Below, one piece after another: positions 17,271 to 26,135 of a DNA stretch of 63,655 nt. Made by a program: the position numbers and the translations under genes. Numbering within the stretch: position 1 is the first letter of the stretch; each line of letters starts with the position of its first letter. Source of the DNA: Bacilli bacterium (GTDB lineage: Bacteria > Bacillota_I > Bacilli_A > RFN20 > CAG-826); assembly GCA_022641095.1 (NCBI GenBank), contig JALCDB010000009.1, positions 1 to 63,655 of the forward strand, read 5' to 3'. The notes beneath the pieces are model-generated. The model ran no database searches. It worked only from the letters and a program-made list of their open reading frames with translations, and was not told where the DNA came from.

Positions 17271-20180
17271 ATGTCAGAAATCAACAAGAAGTACGTCTCG
17301 AAGTACTACGGGGAAAAGAACCCCGACAAAGAGATTCTTAAGTTGGCCAAAAAGATCACGGACATCGTCCCGCATCACCTTTTGGGCCTCAAGAGCACGG
17401 ACCCCGAATACTGGGGGCTCCGGGAAACTATCACCCATGAGATGGCGGTCGTTCTGAACAAAATGAAACTCCGCAAATTCTATACGCTCGACGAGCTTCT
17501 CAAGCTGAATCCGGATTATGAAGCCAAGGCCCTCAACGATCTTTACGAGCAGATGGCGGTAATCGGCATCATCGAATTCGACTATGGGGACCGCTACAGC
17601 CACGACGCCCCGCTCGACGATCTTCCGAAGATCAAACGCTACCGCATCTCCTTTTTCGTCCCCGGCTCAGCCGAACTCTTCAACTCCACCACAGAGCGCA
17701 TCGACAAGAATCCAGTGGTCGCCCCTTTCTTTGAGCGGATGACCTTCATGCCGCTTGCCGGAATCACGCAAATGATTCCCCCGGGAGGAGATGGCATCGG
17801 CATGCACGTCATCCCGGTCGAGAAAGCGATCCCGATGGAACAGAAATCCGTCGATCTGGAGCATATCTCCTACTGGATGAGGAAATATAAGGGCCACATC
17901 GCGGCCGGCCTTTGCAGCTGCCGCTATTCGCGCCAAAAAATGGATGAGGGCTGCATCGACGACCCGCACGATTGGTGCATCCAGATGGGCGACATGGCCG
18001 ACTACGCGGTCGAAACGGGCCGCGCCCATTACATCACGCCCAAAAAGGCTCTCGACATCCTTCAGAAAGCCGAGGACAACGGCTTCGTCCACCAAATCAC
18101 CAACATCGACGGATCGGAGCACATCTTCGACATCTGCAACTGCGACGTGAAAATCTGCAACGCCCTCAGGACGTCCATGCTCTTCAACACCCCGAACCTC
18201 AGCAAATCCGCCTATACCGCCAAAGTCACGCCGGAAAACTGCGTGGCTTGCGGCCTGTGCGTCGAATCGTGCCCGGCCGGAGCCGTCAAACTCGGCCAAA
18301 AACTCTGCCACAAAGACGGAAAGCCGGCCGAATACCCCCAGGCCCCGCTCCCCGACAACAACAAGTGGGGCAAATACGCCTGGGACGAGAATTACCGCGA
18401 CACCATGCGCCTAAGCGACACTTATGAGTCCGGGAGCGCCCCTTGCAAAGCAGCTTGCCCGGCCCACGTCCCGGTCCAGGGGTATCTTAAGCTCGCCCAT
18501 CAGGGCAAATACCAGGAAGCCCTCGCTTTGATCAAGAAGGAGAATCCCTTCCCAGCCGTTTGCGGGCGCGTTTGCAACAAGCGTTGCGAGGAGGCCTGCA
18601 CCCGAGGGACCATCGACCACGCCGTCAACATCGACGGGGTCAAGAGGTTCGTCGCGGACTTCGACCTCAACTCCAAGACCCGTTACGTCCCAAAGAAGGC
18701 AATCCCTTCCCTCATGGGCGGCTTCAAAGAGAAGATCGCCATCGTCGGCGCCGGCCCGGCCGGGCTTTCCGCCGCCTACTACTTAGCCCTTCAGGGCTTC
18801 AAGCCGACCGTCTTCGAAAAGAACGGGAAGCCGGGCGGCATGATGATGTACGGCATCCCAAGCTTCAAACTCGAAAAGGACGTCCTCGAAGCCGAAATCG
18901 ACGTCATCAAATCCTTGGGCGTCGACATCCAGTGCGGGGTCGAGGTCGGCAAGGACGTGACGATCCCCCAACTTAAGAAGAAGGGGTACAAGGCCTTCTA
19001 CGTCGCGATCGGGTGCCAAGGGGGCCGGCGGCCCAACGTCCCGAACGATAATGCCAAGAACACCGCCATCGCGGTCGACTATCTGCTGCATTCCTACGAA
19101 CATCAAAATGAGAAGTTCACCGGCGACGTGGTCGTCATCGGCGGCGGCAACGTCGCGGTCGACTGCGCCAAGACCGCCAAGAGGCTCGGCGGGAAAAACG
19201 TCGGCATGTACTGCCTCGAGAGCGCCGAAACCATGCCCGCCAGCGGAGAGGAAGTCGCCGAAACCCTCGCCGAAGGCATCGCCATCTCCAATCAATGGGG
19301 GCCAAAAGAGGTTCTTGTGGACAAAGACGGCAAAGTCACGGGCATCATCCTCAAGAAATGCACGCGCACCATCGACCCGGCCACGAAGAGGTTCTCCCCG
19401 CTTTACGACGAGGCGGTCACCAAGACCGTCAAATGCGACCAGATCGTCTTCGCGATCGGCCAAGCCATCGAATGGGGCCATCTCCTCGACGGCAGCAAAG
19501 TCACCTTCTGGCACGGCAATTACCCGATCGCCGACAAACTCACCTATCAGACGGCCGACCCCGACATTTTCGTCGGCGGCGACGTTTTCACGGGACCGAA
19601 GTTCGTGATAGACGCCATCGCGGCCGGGCACTTCGTCGCGGACAGTTTGGCCCGCCACGCCCGTCCGGGCGCCGAAGCCACCGTCGGCCTCAGCCGCCAC
19701 GTCTTCACCCCGCTCGACAAAGACGACATCTCCTATCCCTCCTACGACGACATCGGACGTCAGGAAGCCCCCGTCGACAAGGCGATCGAGGAAGCCAAAA
19801 CGTTCCGCGACGTCCGCAAGGACCTGACGGAAGGGCAAGTCAAGAAAGAGACCGGCCGCTGCCTTGGCTGCGGCGCCTCGGTCGTCGACCCCCATAAGTG
19901 CATCGGCTGCGGGATCTGCACGACCCGCTGCCAATTCGACGCCATTCACCTCGTTCGCGACATGCCGGAGAACACCGACATGCGGAAAGGGGAGGACAAG
20001 GTCAAAGGGATGCTCCCCTACGTTATCAAGAGAAGCGTCCGCATTCTGGCGCACTCAGGCAGCAAAGAGGCCAAAGAGCTTCGCAAAAAACGTCGGGATT
20101 ACGCGAAAACCCACAAAGTCGACGCGAAAGAGAAGCCCTACACCGGCAACGCGGTCGATAACGGCGTCAAGCATGCATGA
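17271..20180 (+). CDS. Iron-sulfur flavoprotein oxidoreductase, GltD-like with N- and C-terminal Fe-S modules
   Basis: The protein has 969 residues, starting at the ATG at 17271 because ACAGGAG precedes it; the frame is open further upstream only as antisense of the peptidase. Residues 1-110 resemble a winged-helix fold. Cysteine clusters follow near 205-235 (CSCRYSRQKMDEGC) and near 290 (CNCDVKIC). A ferredoxin-like 4Fe-4S motif CVACGLCVESC lies near 323. Then comes a GltD/NfnB-type core with CKAACPAHVPVQ, CGRVCNKRCEEAC, an FAD site IAIVGAGPAGLSAAYYL near 490 and an NAD(P) site VVIGGGNVAVDCA near 620. A second ferredoxin motif, CIGCGICTTRC, is near 875. It should move electrons between NAD(P)H and an iron-sulfur partner. 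It overlaps hypA by eight bases. It is not an ordinary GltD, since no glutamate synthase large subunit is present here. Confidence 0.85.
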   Translation: MSEINKKYVSKYYGEKNPDKEILKLAKKITDIVPHHLLGLKSTDPEYWGLRETITHEMAVVLNKMKLRKFYTLDELLKLNPDYEAKALNDLYEQMAVIGIIEFDYGDRYSHDAPLDDLPKIKRYRISFFVPGSAELFNSTTERIDKNPVVAPFFERMTFMPLAGITQMIPPGGDGIGMHVIPVEKAIPMEQKSVDLEHISYWMRKYKGHIAAGLCSCRYSRQKMDEGCIDDPHDWCIQMGDMADYAVETGRAHYITPKKALDILQKAEDNGFVHQITNIDGSEHIFDICNCDVKICNALRTSMLFNTPNLSKSAYTAKVTPENCVACGLCVESCPAGAVKLGQKLCHKDGKPAEYPQAPLPDNNKWGKYAWDENYRDTMRLSDTYESGSAPCKAACPAHVPVQGYLKLAHQGKYQEALALIKKENPFPAVCGRVCNKRCEEACTRGTIDHAVNIDGVKRFVADFDLNSKTRYVPKKAIPSLMGGFKEKIAIVGAGPAGLSAAYYLALQGFKPTVFEKNGKPGGMMMYGIPSFKLEKDVLEAEIDVIKSLGVDIQCGVEVGKDVTIPQLKKKGYKAFYVAIGCQGGRRPNVPNDNAKNTAIAVDYLLHSYEHQNEKFTGDVVVIGGGNVAVDCAKTAKRLGGKNVGMYCLESAETMPASGEEVAETLAEGIAISNQWGPKEVLVDKDGKVTGIILKKCTRTIDPATKRFSPLYDEAVTKTVKCDQIVFAIGQAIEWGHLLDGSKVTFWHGNYPIADKLTYQTADPDIFVGGDVFTGPKFVIDAIAAGHFVADSLARHARPGAEATVGLSRHVFTPLDKDDISYPSYDDIGRQEAPVDKAIEEAKTFRDVRKDLTEGQVKKETGRCLGCGASVVDPHKCIGCGICTTRCQFDAIHLVRDMPENTDMRKGEDKVKGMLPYVIKRSVRILAHSGSKEAKELRKKRRDYAKTHKVDAKEKPYTGNAVDNGVKHA

Positions 20181-20517
20181 GCTTGGCATCGTCTTCTACG
20201 TCATCGATCAAGTTGAGGCTCTGGCGAAGAAGAACCACGCGAAGAAAGTCGTTGGCCTCACCATCGAAATCGGCGAGGTCTCCAGCGTGATCCCTTCCTA
20301 CTTCAAGGAATGCTACGACTGGGCCATCAAAAAGACCGATCACATGAAGGAGTGCGAACTCACCATGGTGATCGTCAAGGGAATCTCGTACTGCCAAAAG
20401 TGCAAGAAGACCTATGGCACGGTGGAGCACGGCCGCAAATGCCCCTACTGCGGGAGCGACGACACGTACCTATTGACCGGCAGCGACGTCAGCATCCGCG
20501 ACATCAAAGTCACCTAA
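20173..20517 (+). CDS. hypA: HypA-like nickel/zinc metallochaperone
   Basis: A 114-residue protein starting MHELGIV, with His-2 at the nickel-binding position of HypA, and a zinc ribbon of two CxxC pairs (CQKCKK and CPYCGS). HypA delivers nickel to [NiFe]-hydrogenase, with HypB. No hydrogenase subunit or other hyp gene is in the window. The ATG overlaps the end of the flavoprotein gene, so translation is coupled and the two proteins probably serve one pathway. The middle part is divergent from textbook HypA, so another metal target cannot be excluded. Confidence 0.85.
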   Translation: MHELGIVFYVIDQVEALAKKNHAKKVVGLTIEIGEVSSVIPSYFKECYDWAIKKTDHMKECELTMVIVKGISYCQKCKKTYGTVEHGRKCPYCGSDDTYLLTGSDVSIRDIKVT

Positions 20518-20522
20518 GCCTT

Positions 20523-20555
20523 AGCCCCGCTTCAATGCGGGGCTTTTGTTTTTCT
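20523..20555 (+). terminator. Intrinsic terminator after hypA
   Basis: AGCCCCGC and GCGGGGCT form a perfect 8-bp stem with a six-base loop, followed by TTTGTTTTT. It separates hypA from the convergent ABC operon. Confidence 0.93.
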
Positions 20556-20583
20556 AAACGAAATCCGGCGCGATCGGAAACGG

Positions 20584-21267
20584 CTAGCGTCCGGAAGTTT
20601 TCTCCGAAAGGACTCCGTCTTCGATTTCACAGACCCGGTCGCACAAATCGAGAAAACGCTCGTCATGGGTGACCATGATGGTCAGTTTGTTTTCGCGCTT
20701 GGTCTCGGAGCGGAGGAGTTCCATGACTTCCCGACTCTTCAGGCGGTCGAGCGAAGCGGTCGGCTCATCCGCCAAAACGAGGGACGGGTCAGGGTAAAGG
20801 GCCTTCATGATCGCGGCCCGCTGCCTCTCGCCCCCGGAGAGCTGATTCGGGAGTTTGCGAAGCAGTTTCTCGACCCCCAGGCGCTTGGAAAGCTCAGCGA
20901 TCCGCGCTTCGTCATGGGGGCGCTTCCGAAGGCGGTCGTACAGGCGGAGTTGCTCGGCGACAGTGAGGAAAGGGACGAGGCTTGAGCTTTGAAGGATGAA
21001 GCCGATCTTCTCGAAACGGATCCGGGAACGGCTTTTCGCCTCGAGCCGGCTATAAGGGGACCCTCCGAGGAGAATCTCCCCGGTCGTCGGTTTCTGAAGG
21101 CCCCCGAGAATCGTGAGAAAAGTCGATTTCCCGCTTCCGGAAGGGCCGATGACGGCGACGAACTCGCCCGGAAAGCCAGCGAAAGAGGTCTCCCTCAAAG
21201 CGTGGACGACCTCCTCTTTCTGAAGGAAGTCCTTCGTGATTCTTTTGGCTTCGATAAGGGGTTCCAT
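20584..21267 (-). CDS. ABC transporter ATP-binding protein (MacB/LolD type)
   Basis: A 227-residue ATPase with Walker A GPSGSGKST near residue 40, the signature LSGGERQRAA near 142, Walker B LVLADEPTAS and a switch His in MVTHDE. The family pairs with FtsX-like permeases and exports lipids, peptides or lipoproteins, or works as a mechanotransmission pump. The permease gene ends seven bases upstream, so the two form one transporter. They are transcribed from the promoter in front of the glutathione peroxidase gene. Confidence 0.93.
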   Translation of the reverse strand: MEPLIEAKRITKDFLQKEEVVHALRETSFAGFPGEFVAVIGPSGSGKSTFLTILGGLQKPTTGEILLGGSPYSRLEAKSRSRIRFEKIGFILQSSSLVPFLTVAEQLRLYDRLRKRPHDEARIAELSKRLGVEKLLRKLPNQLSGGERQRAAIMKALYPDPSLVLADEPTASLDRLKSREVMELLRSETKRENKLTIMVTHDERFLDLCDRVCEIEDGVLSEKTSGR

Positions 21268-21274
21268 AACGCTC

Positions 21275-22315
21275 CTATATGGCCTTGACCGGGTCGATCC
21301 TCAGGACCGCTTTCACTGAAAAGAGGGCCCCCACGAGCGAAAAGAGAACGAAGGCCCCGCCGATCGCCAAATTGAACCAAAGGTTATAGGCGAAAGGAAG
21401 CTTGTCGCCCAAAAACGCGACGGAAAGGGCGGTGAGCCCAAAACCAAGAAGGCAGCCGGGAACGATCAAAAGAAGGGTTTGCGAAAGGACGGAACGGGCC
21501 AAATAGCCGCTGGAGACGCCTTGGGCTTTCAGCACGCCGAACAGGCTCGTCTTCTGCAACGTGAGAACGTACATGAAAACCCCGAGGATGAAAGAGGCGA
21601 TGGCAATCAAAAAGGAAATCATGAGCGAGAAAGTGGCGACCTGAGCCCCATAGCCGGGAAGGGAATTGTAGTATTCGTCCACCGAATACGCCTTCAAGGA
21701 GGAGGGCACGGACAAGGAAGGGCCCTTCGTGGCGATGCCCGAGGAAAGAAGGGAATCAGCGTCGGAGAAACGGATCTGCCGCCACGAGGATAGATCCATA
21801 TACAAAAGCGGCAGGGTCTGGTAAGTGGCTTTCTCGGCGAAGGCTTTGATGGTGAGCGTCTTTGAAAAGCCGACCAAGGACACGGAGGAGCCGACCTCAT
21901 AGCCGTCTTTGGATAGCGAGGAATCGGCGACGACCTCCCATTGCCCTAGGGAAGGCGCTCCGATCCCCTCCCACAGGAAAGTGCCGCTTTCCTGACCGAG
22001 CAGATAGACGTCCGTCTTGCTCGTCTCGCTTTGCTTGGCGACGGCCGGAAGAAGGCCAAAGCGAGCCTTTTCCTCCGCCTGGAGTTCCTCAAAAGCGGAA
22101 TCGGGGAGAAAGGACATCATCGCGTTGTCGTTGGAATCGCTCGTGAGAACGATGTCGTCGGCGTTCCATTTGGAAATACCGTTGGTGTAACTCGAGGCGA
22201 GGCCATAGGCGAGGCCCATCAGGAAATAGACGAGATAGCTGATGAGGACCATGACGATGACCACAAGCGCGAACCGCCCCTTGCCGCGGGCTATTTCCTT
22301 CCACGCCAAGAACAT
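21275..22315 (-). CDS. FtsX-like ABC transporter permease
   Basis: A 346-residue protein with one N-terminal membrane segment (about 15-40), an extracytoplasmic domain of about 190 residues, and three C-terminal membrane segments near 233-255, 275-300 and 312-335, the MacB/FtsX topology. The C-terminal half has the usual FGVLKAQGVSSGYL coupling region. Its ATG overlaps the TGA of the peroxidase gene (TGATG). The substrate is unknown. Confidence 0.88.
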   Translation of the reverse strand: MFLAWKEIARGKGRFALVVIVMVLISYLVYFLMGLAYGLASSYTNGISKWNADDIVLTSDSNDNAMMSFLPDSAFEELQAEEKARFGLLPAVAKQSETSKTDVYLLGQESGTFLWEGIGAPSLGQWEVVADSSLSKDGYEVGSSVSLVGFSKTLTIKAFAEKATYQTLPLLYMDLSSWRQIRFSDADSLLSSGIATKGPSLSVPSSLKAYSVDEYYNSLPGYGAQVATFSLMISFLIAIASFILGVFMYVLTLQKTSLFGVLKAQGVSSGYLARSVLSQTLLLIVPGCLLGFGLTALSVAFLGDKLPFAYNLWFNLAIGGAFVLFSLVGALFSVKAVLRIDPVKAI

Positions 22316-22800
22316 CAGTGGGCCTCCTTAAGGAGTTTTTCGACGTCCTTGGCGATCCGCTCCGGCTTGACGGAAGGGGAATAGCGTTTGCGGACCTTTC
22401 CTTTGCGGTCGATCAGGAATTTCGTGAAGTTCCATTTTATCCGCGAGCCGAAAAAGCCATGTCGCGCTTTCTTGAGGTAGGTATAAAGAAGCGATTCGTC
22501 AGGACCGTTGACGTCGATCTTCTCGAAGCGCGGGAAGCTCGTCTTGTAATGCTCGTCGCAGAATTCGTTGATTTCCCGGATGGTTCCGGGAGCCTGATTG
22601 AGGAACTGGGAGCAGGGGAAATCCAAAATCTCGAAACCCGAGCCGCGAAAACGCTCATAGAGCGCCTGCAGGCCTTTGTACTGGGGGGTGAAAATGCATT
22701 TTGTCGCCGAATTGACGATCAAAAGGACCTTGCCGGAATAAAGGGACAGCGAAATCTTTTCGTCGTGGTCGGTCTCGACTGAAATGCCATAGATGCCCAT
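22315..22800 (-). CDS. Glutathione peroxidase family protein
   Basis: A 161-residue thioredoxin-fold peroxidase. The peroxidatic Cys is in NSATKCIFTPQY, followed by the conserved FPCSQF (second Cys) and IKWNFTKFLID with the active-site Trp/Asn. Bacterial members usually take electrons from thioredoxin and reduce hydroperoxides. It is the first gene of an operon with an ABC exporter, joined by TGATG overlap, which hints that the exporter deals with oxidised or stress-linked substrates. Confidence 0.9.
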   Translation of the reverse strand: MGIYGISVETDHDEKISLSLYSGKVLLIVNSATKCIFTPQYKGLQALYERFRGSGFEILDFPCSQFLNQAPGTIREINEFCDEHYKTSFPRFEKIDVNGPDESLLYTYLKKARHGFFGSRIKWNFTKFLIDRKGKVRKRYSPSVKPERIAKDVEKLLKEAH

Positions 22801-22827
22801 TTGCGGCCTATCCTTTTATTTGCCTCC

Positions 22828-22833
22828 ATTATA
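22828..22833 (-). promoter_or_regulatory. Extended -10 promoter of the peroxidase-ABC operon
   Basis: On the minus strand TGGTATAAT forms an extended -10, about 27 bases before the ATG, with AAAGGA between. No good -35 is seen, consistent with an extended -10 promoter. Confidence 0.6.
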
Positions 22834-22875
22834 CCAAAATCGGAAGAGGAAGCCAGTTTGGCGTCGCGAGAGGGC

Positions 22876-25326
22876 TCAGATGAAGAGGGTCGTGGCGGCG
22901 TTTTGGCATTCCGCGAGGTAGGTGGCCACCCCAACGTAATCGACGCCCTCGATCAGCTCCTCTTTCTTGATCCCCATGATATCCATCGACATCGTGCAGG
23001 CTAGGAATCGGACCCCGGCCTTCTGGGCGTTGGCGAGCTGTTCCTCAAGGGCCGGAACGTTTTTGTCCTTCATGACCCCGCGCATCATCTTCGAGCCCAT
23101 GCCGCCCATGTTCATCTTCGAAAGCTTGAATTTCCGGGCGCCTTTGGGCATCATCCACCCGAACATCCGCTCAATGAACGATTTCTTTACGCGAGGGGCT
23201 TTGGGTTTGCGCAGGAGGTTCAGGCCCCAGAAAGTGCAGAACACCGTGGCCGGCTTGCCAAGGGCCCGCGTCCCTTGGGCGATGATCATGGCGGCCAAAG
23301 CCTTGTCCATGTCCCCGCTGAAGAGGACGATGGTGGTCCCTCCATTGTTAGGAACGCCCGGCTTGGCCGCGACGAGGCCCGGACCCTTCTCCACCACCGC
23401 CACGATCTTCCCGTCTTTGCTCTCATTGGAAAGGACCTTGTTCCCAGTGGTCTGGGCCCAAAGGCCGATGTCGGATGAAAATCCGCAGTCGGAGGCGACG
23501 ATCCTCATCCTTTGCCCGGGGGAGAGCTTCTCGGAAGCCTTCGAAGCCTCCACGATGGGGCCGGGGCATTGCAGCCCCGTCGCGTCGATTTCGATGACGT
23601 TGTCGCTTTTTCGTTCCGCCATGGCTTTAGCCTCCTTTTCGCCGGTTTCTTCCGGCTTGACGAAATGAAGCGCTTTGTAAAGCCGCATCCCGCCTTCGAC
23701 GTTATAGACGTTCGTATAGCCGAGGTTGAGGGCGATTCTGATCCACTGATAGGCGGTCAAGCCGACGTTGCAGTAGACGACGATTTTCGCCTTCTTGTCC
23801 TTTGGCAGTTTGGCAAGGTTCCCCCGCAAAGACGCGAAGGGAAGGCTGAGGGCCCCGTCAAGATGCTCGAGGGAATACTCCATCGGGGTCCTGGCGTCGA
23901 CGAGGAGCGCCCCTTCTTTTTCTTTGCCCACCGCCGAGAGGGGGATTTGGCCGAACTTCTTCTCCATGAGGTTGGAGGCCACGTAGCCGGCGATGTTCAC
24001 GATATCCTTCGCCATCCCGTAAGGCGGGGCGTAGGATAGCTCCAAATCGACCAAATCCCGAACTTTGAGCCCGGCGTGAATGGAAGTGGCGATGACGTCG
24101 ATCCGTTTGTCGACGCCGTCATGGCCGACCGCCTGGGCGCCCAAAATGAGCCCATCGTTCGGATTGAACACGACTTTGAGGGTGAGCAAGGAGGCGCCGG
24201 GGTAATACCCGGCGTGCTGGTTCCGCTCGATCATGACGGACTGATGGGGGAGGCCTTTCCTTTCGCACAGGGCCTCGCTATAGCCCGTGGAAGCCCCGGT
24301 CTGGTCGAAAACCTTGAGGACGGAGGTCCCGATGGACCCCTTATAGGTATAAGGAAGGCCGTTGATGACGTCGGCCACTAACCGCGCCTGTCTGTTCGCG
24401 GGGCCGGCCAAGGCGATGTGCGTGAGGCTCCCGTCGATGGGATCCCTTACCGCGGCCACGTCTCCGACGGCATAGACATCGGGGTTGGGTTTCCCGCTCT
24501 TCGAATCGAACGTTTCCATTCTTTCGTTCGTGACGAGGTAGCCCTCGGGCGTAAGTTTCATCCCCGCCTCTTTGCCCAAACGGCTCTCCGGGGCGACGCC
24601 GATGGAAAGAACGACGATATCGGCCCGTATCCTCTCGCCGTCGCCCAAAACGGCGGTATGCCCCTTATCCTCGAATTTCGACACGGAAACGCCCGTCTTT
24701 AACTTCACCCCATGGGAAACGAGCTCATTCTCCAAGAAGCGGGCCATCTCCGGATCGAAGGGCGGAAGGATTTGGCTTTTGCCTTCGACGAGAGCCACGG
24801 AGAGGCCCCTTTCGATGAAATTCTCGGCGATCTCCACGCCAACGAAACCGCCTCCGACGACCAAAGCCGTCTTCGCTCCTTTTTCGAGGGCGGAGTGGAT
24901 GGCGTCGACGTCCTCCATGTTCCGCAAATAGAAAACGTTGTCGGCCTCCTTCAGGCCCTCGAAAGGGATTTTGCGGGGCGAGGCCCCGGTCGAAATGATC
25001 AGTTTGTCATAGCTCTCGTCGTAACTCTCCCCGGTCGAAAGGTTCTTCACGCGCACCGATTTCCTAATGGGGTCGATGGAAGTCGTTTCCGAATGGATCC
25101 TGACATCCAGGTTGAATTTGGCGCGAAGCGATTCGGGCGTCTCCTGAAGCAGGCGCGCCCGATCTTTGATCACGCCGCCTAGATAATAGGGAAGGCCGCA
25201 GTTGGCGAAGGACACGTAGCCGCTCCGCTCCAAGACGATGATGCGGTCCTTTTCGGAGAGCCGCCGCAGTCTGGTCGCGGCCGTCGCCCCGCCGGCGACC
25301 CCGCCGATGATAATGATTTTCCTCAT
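22876..25326 (-). CDS. CoA-disulfide reductase/rhodanese/TusA/DsrE four-domain persulfide enzyme
   Basis: The protein has 816 residues, starting at the ATG at 25326 (GGAGGT upstream) rather than an in-frame GTG. Residues 1-310 are a flavin disulfide reductase with GGVAGGATAATRLRRL and the CoA-type single active Cys in FANCGLPY. The dimerisation domain follows to ~445. A rhodanese domain at ~455-550 has its Cys in YCNVGLTA. A TusA domain at ~585-655 has CPGPI. A DsrE-like domain at ~685-816 has the multi-methionine region usual for this group. Together these handle reduction and relay of CoA or protein persulfides and polysulfide sulfur in the cytoplasm. The gene is divergent from a DUF134-NifX regulator across a palindromic site. 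Confidence 0.92.
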   Translation of the reverse strand: MRKIIIIGGVAGGATAATRLRRLSEKDRIIVLERSGYVSFANCGLPYYLGGVIKDRARLLQETPESLRAKFNLDVRIHSETTSIDPIRKSVRVKNLSTGESYDESYDKLIISTGASPRKIPFEGLKEADNVFYLRNMEDVDAIHSALEKGAKTALVVGGGFVGVEIAENFIERGLSVALVEGKSQILPPFDPEMARFLENELVSHGVKLKTGVSVSKFEDKGHTAVLGDGERIRADIVVLSIGVAPESRLGKEAGMKLTPEGYLVTNERMETFDSKSGKPNPDVYAVGDVAAVRDPIDGSLTHIALAGPANRQARLVADVINGLPYTYKGSIGTSVLKVFDQTGASTGYSEALCERKGLPHQSVMIERNQHAGYYPGASLLTLKVVFNPNDGLILGAQAVGHDGVDKRIDVIATSIHAGLKVRDLVDLELSYAPPYGMAKDIVNIAGYVASNLMEKKFGQIPLSAVGKEKEGALLVDARTPMEYSLEHLDGALSLPFASLRGNLAKLPKDKKAKIVVYCNVGLTAYQWIRIALNLGYTNVYNVEGGMRLYKALHFVKPEETGEKEAKAMAERKSDNVIEIDATGLQCPGPIVEASKASEKLSPGQRMRIVASDCGFSSDIGLWAQTTGNKVLSNESKDGKIVAVVEKGPGLVAAKPGVPNNGGTTIVLFSGDMDKALAAMIIAQGTRALGKPATVFCTFWGLNLLRKPKAPRVKKSFIERMFGWMMPKGARKFKLSKMNMGGMGSKMMRGVMKDKNVPALEEQLANAQKAGVRFLACTMSMDIMGIKKEELIEGVDYVGVATYLAECQNAATTLFI

Positions 25327-25354
25327 GAAAATAACCTCCGTTGCTTTCACCGAT

Positions 25355-25383
25355 AGATTAAGTCATTTATTGACATATGTCAA
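25355..25383 (-). promoter_or_regulatory. Promoter with palindromic operator between CoADR and DUF134 genes
   Basis: The perfect 14-bp palindrome TTGACATATGTCAA (25370-25383) supplies the -35 TTGACA on the minus strand, with a 17-base spacer and TAATCT as -10 (25360-25355). The palindrome has the form of sites bound by CRP/FNR-superfamily regulators (TTGAC-N4-GTCAA). On the plus strand TATACT at 25387-25392 could be the -10 of the divergent gene. Confidence 0.65.
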
Positions 25384-25403
25384 AAATATACTAAGATGGT
25401 TCC

Positions 25404-26090
25404 ATGCCGAGGCCAAAGAAAAACCGATTCGTGATCGAAGAACCCCGCTTCCGCTGTTTTGGCTCAAAAGGGCGCTGCGGAGCCTCCTGCGTCGAGATGA
25501 GCGTCGACGAATACGAGACGATCCTCCTTTTGGATGGAAAGGGCCTCTCGCAAGAGGAAACCGCCTTCCGGATGGGGGTCTCCCGGACCACCGTCACCGC
25601 CATTTACCACTCAGCCAGAAGGAAAATAGCCGACTTCCTCGTCCATGGCAAAAGGCTCTCCATCGCGGGAGGATGCTACTCCGTCGTGGACGGAATCACG
25701 AAAACCGGGATCGGCGACCTCGGGAAAGGAAAAAAGAACAATATGAGAATCGCAGTCAGTTTCGATGACGGGAAGGTCTTCCAGCATTTCGGGCAGACCG
25801 CCTCCTTCAAGCTCTACGAAATCGAGAAAGGCGCGGTCGTCTCCTCAAGCGTCGAATCGACGAACGGCGTCAACCACCACGAACTGATCCAATGGCTGCG
25901 CGATAAGGGCGTCAACACCCTCATCTGCGGAGGGATCGGCGGCGGGGCCATCCGGCTCTTAAAGGAAAGCGGGATCGCGTGCATGGCCGGAGTCGAAGGG
26001 TCGGCTGACGAAGCCGTCGCCAAACTCCTTAAAGACGAGTTGGAGTGCGTGTGTGAGCCGACGTGCCATTGCCACGACGAAAAACGCTGA
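25404..26090 (+). CDS. DUF134 DNA-binding domain fused to NifX/NifB-type cofactor-binding domain
   Basis: A 228-residue protein. Residues 1-95 are DUF134, starting MPRPKK, with a Cys-containing segment and a helix-turn-helix (LSQEETAFRMGVSRTTVTAIY). Residues ~113-215 are a dinitrogenase iron-molybdenum cofactor-type domain (MRIAVSFDDGKVFQHFGQT, later TLICGGIGGGA). The tail is Cys/His-rich (CVCEPTCHCHDE). NifX-like domains bind metal-sulfur clusters and DUF134 is a DNA-binding fold, so this could sense iron-sulfur or sulfur status and control the divergent persulfide enzyme. The ATG follows a weak ribosome site only a few bases past the likely transcription start. Confidence 0.88.
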   Translation: MPRPKKNRFVIEEPRFRCFGSKGRCGASCVEMSVDEYETILLLDGKGLSQEETAFRMGVSRTTVTAIYHSARRKIADFLVHGKRLSIAGGCYSVVDGITKTGIGDLGKGKKNNMRIAVSFDDGKVFQHFGQTASFKLYEIEKGAVVSSSVESTNGVNHHELIQWLRDKGVNTLICGGIGGGAIRLLKESGIACMAGVEGSADEAVAKLLKDELECVCEPTCHCHDEKR

Positions 26091-26101
26091 ACGAGGGCGA
26101 C

Positions 26102-26135
26102 AAAGCTATTTGGGTCACACCAAGTAGCTTTTTCT
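26102..26135 (+). terminator. Intrinsic terminator of the DUF134-NifX gene
   Basis: AAAGCTA and TAGCTTT arms with additional TTGG/CCAA pairing are followed by a T-rich tail. The hairpin overlaps the stop codon and last codons of the convergent phosphatase gene (stop at 26115). Confidence 0.75.

Noticed and set aside
18783-20054. 423-codon minus-strand open frame antisense to the flavoprotein
   Set aside because: Codon-structure shadow of a GC-rich gene. The plus strand carries clear Fe-S, FAD and NAD(P) motifs; this frame is Asp/Val/Gly-rich with none.
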